Positions 6,428 through 7,210 of a stretch of DNA of 7,210 nucleotides are shown here, one piece after another. Position 1 is the first letter of the stretch, and every line of letters begins with the position of its first letter. Under the pieces are notes generated by a model. The model was not told the origin of the DNA and made no database searches. It worked only from the letters and a program-made list of their open reading frames with translations. Both the position numbers and the translations under genes were made by a program. Location: the NCBI GenBank assembly GCA_007135745.1, contig SLIH01000301.1, forward strand, positions 1 through 7,210. The letters are read 5' to 3'. Source of the DNA: Halomonas sp. GTDB taxonomy: Bacteria > Pseudomonadota > Gammaproteobacteria > Pseudomonadales > Oleiphilaceae.

Positions 6428-7210
6428 TCAACGGTGGATCGGATCTAATCCGTCCAGCCAGTTCCGGAGTTCGGGCCAGACCTCCGCTTCCGCGTGAGAG
6501 CCAATCAGCATGTCCACATGTTGGTAATCACGTTGGTAGCCGTTGGCTTTGCCCAGTTCCCGGAAGCTTTTGTCGTGGGAACCAATGGCCTCAAACAGCC
6601 GCCGGCATCCCAGCGGCGGATCCACGGTATCGGCGCTGCCAGCGGCCGCAAACACCGGGAGCTGGAGCTGCGCCAGTCCCTGACTGTAATCCTCGCCCTG
6701 TAGCGATTGCCACTGTCCGCTCTGTTTCCAAAACAGGGCTTCGTTAATGATACCCGGGGGTTCGTCTTCGCCACCCATCTTCAGCAGACTGGCGGGTAGG
6801 CGACCAAGCGCCGAGATGGTGGTGCGCAGAAGCCAGTTCAGGGGCGTGAAGCGCAGATAGGTCTGGCCTTCGTGCACCTGGCTGCCGAACACCGCCGCTG
6901 AGGCAAGATCCTCCTCACTCAGCCAACCCATCGAGAGCGCCGCCAGAAGGTAGACACCGCCATAGGAGTGTCCGACCCAGTGCTGCTTCGCACTGTTGTG
7001 ATGCTGAATGAAGCGGGCGAAGGCCGGCAGATCCTGGCTGATCAGGTCGCGGATCGTCCAGTCGCGATAGCGGGGGCTGTCGCTGGAATGGCCATGGCCC
7101 CGGGTTTCGGGTATCCAGACGTCGTAGCCCGCTTCATACAGATAGGGCGCCAGTCCTTTTCCGGAGCGTGAGATCCAGAAGCGCCGGTTGGTATAGGTGC
7201 CATGAACCAG
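6428..7210 (-). CDS. Alpha/beta-fold hydrolase, C-terminal 260 residues (5' end outside window)
   Basis: The frame is open from base 7210 to the TGA at 6430-6428, giving 260 residues numbered here from 7210. The visible protein opens with LVHGTYTNRRFW, the first core strand and HG oxyanion loop (residues 1-12). VWIPETRGHGHS (31-42) follows, then the nucleophile elbow GHSYGG at 80-85 with Ser82. Asp194 or Asp197 (AAAGSADTVDPP) is the likely acid, and His231 (YQHVDML) the base. This is a complete catalytic triad; probably only a few tens of residues before the first strand are missing. The ATG at 6931 is internal to the fold because it follows the catalytic Ser, so it is not the start. The class covers esterases, lipases and many other hydrolases, and the substrate is unknown. 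It shares strand with the downstream two-gene unit but is separated by a 197-base gap with a hairpin and a promoter-like leader, so it is probably a separate transcript. Confidence 0.88.
   Translation of the reverse strand: MVHGTYTNRRFWISRSGKGLAPYLYEAGYDVWIPETRGHGHSSDSPRYRDWTIRDLISQDLPAFARFIQHHNSAKQHWVGHSYGGVYLLAALSMGWLSEEDLASAAVFGSQVHEGQTYLRFTPLNWLLRTTISALGRLPASLLKMGGEDEPPGIINEALFWKQSGQWQSLQGEDYSQGLAQLQLPVFAAAGSADTVDPPLGCRRLFEAIGSHDKSFRELGKANGYQRDYQHVDMLIGSHAEAEVWPELRNWLDGLDPIHR

Noticed and set aside
6352..6747. A 131-codon plus-strand open frame over the hydrolase 3' end
   Set aside because: Most of it is antisense to the alpha/beta-hydrolase coding sequence with its intact His and Asp motifs, and its translation is low-complexity.
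6428..6931. A separate 167-aa gene starting at 6931
   Set aside because: The frame is open to the window edge and the upstream part holds the oxyanion loop and GHSYGG nucleophile, so this ATG is internal.

Overview
The window reads as a piece of chromosome from a GC-rich gammaproteobacterium. RecB and RecD match the Escherichia coli type closely at every catalytic motif, and the spacing of the RecB nuclease residues is the same as in E. coli. A secreted, four-cysteine hydrolase and a membrane-anchored envelope protein also point to a Gram-negative, probably environmental species, but I cannot name the genus. By hand count, one recB line (241-300) is about 70% GC, two lines of the secreted-hydrolase gene are about 52%, and the promoter line 6241-6300 is about 33%.

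Layout. Positions 1-1934 (+) hold the C-terminal half of recB, entering from the left edge. recD (1931-3700, +) follows with a 4-base ATGA overlap and a full Shine-Dalgarno sequence. A perfect 13-bp hairpin at 3727-3758 lies between recD and the convergent gene and can serve as a terminator in both directions. On the minus strand, a two-gene unit is read from 6230 to 3774. It encodes a 372-aa protein with one N-terminal membrane segment (5112-6230) and, 51 bases further, a 428-aa secreted alpha/beta-hydrolase of lipase type (3774-5060). An AT-rich leader (6231-6330) carries a G/C-run dyad, -10-like hexamers and a two-codon mini-ORF. Upstream on the same strand is a second alpha/beta-hydrolase (6428-7210), cut by the right edge, with a strong hairpin after its stop.

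How the genes work together. RecB and RecD are subunits of the RecBCD helicase/nuclease, which processes double-strand ends for recombination and degrades linear foreign DNA; recC is not in the window. The minus-strand genes look unrelated to DNA repair. The anchored protein and the secreted hydrolase probably share a transcript and meet at the envelope, which recalls the arrangement of secreted lipases with membrane-anchored helper proteins, although no foldase signature is present. The other hydrolase lacks a visible link beyond proximity and fold class.

I found no CRISPR array, tRNA, rRNA, insertion sequence or recognisable defence island. The least explained part is the 5112-6330 gene with its leader and the atypical hydrolase it precedes.
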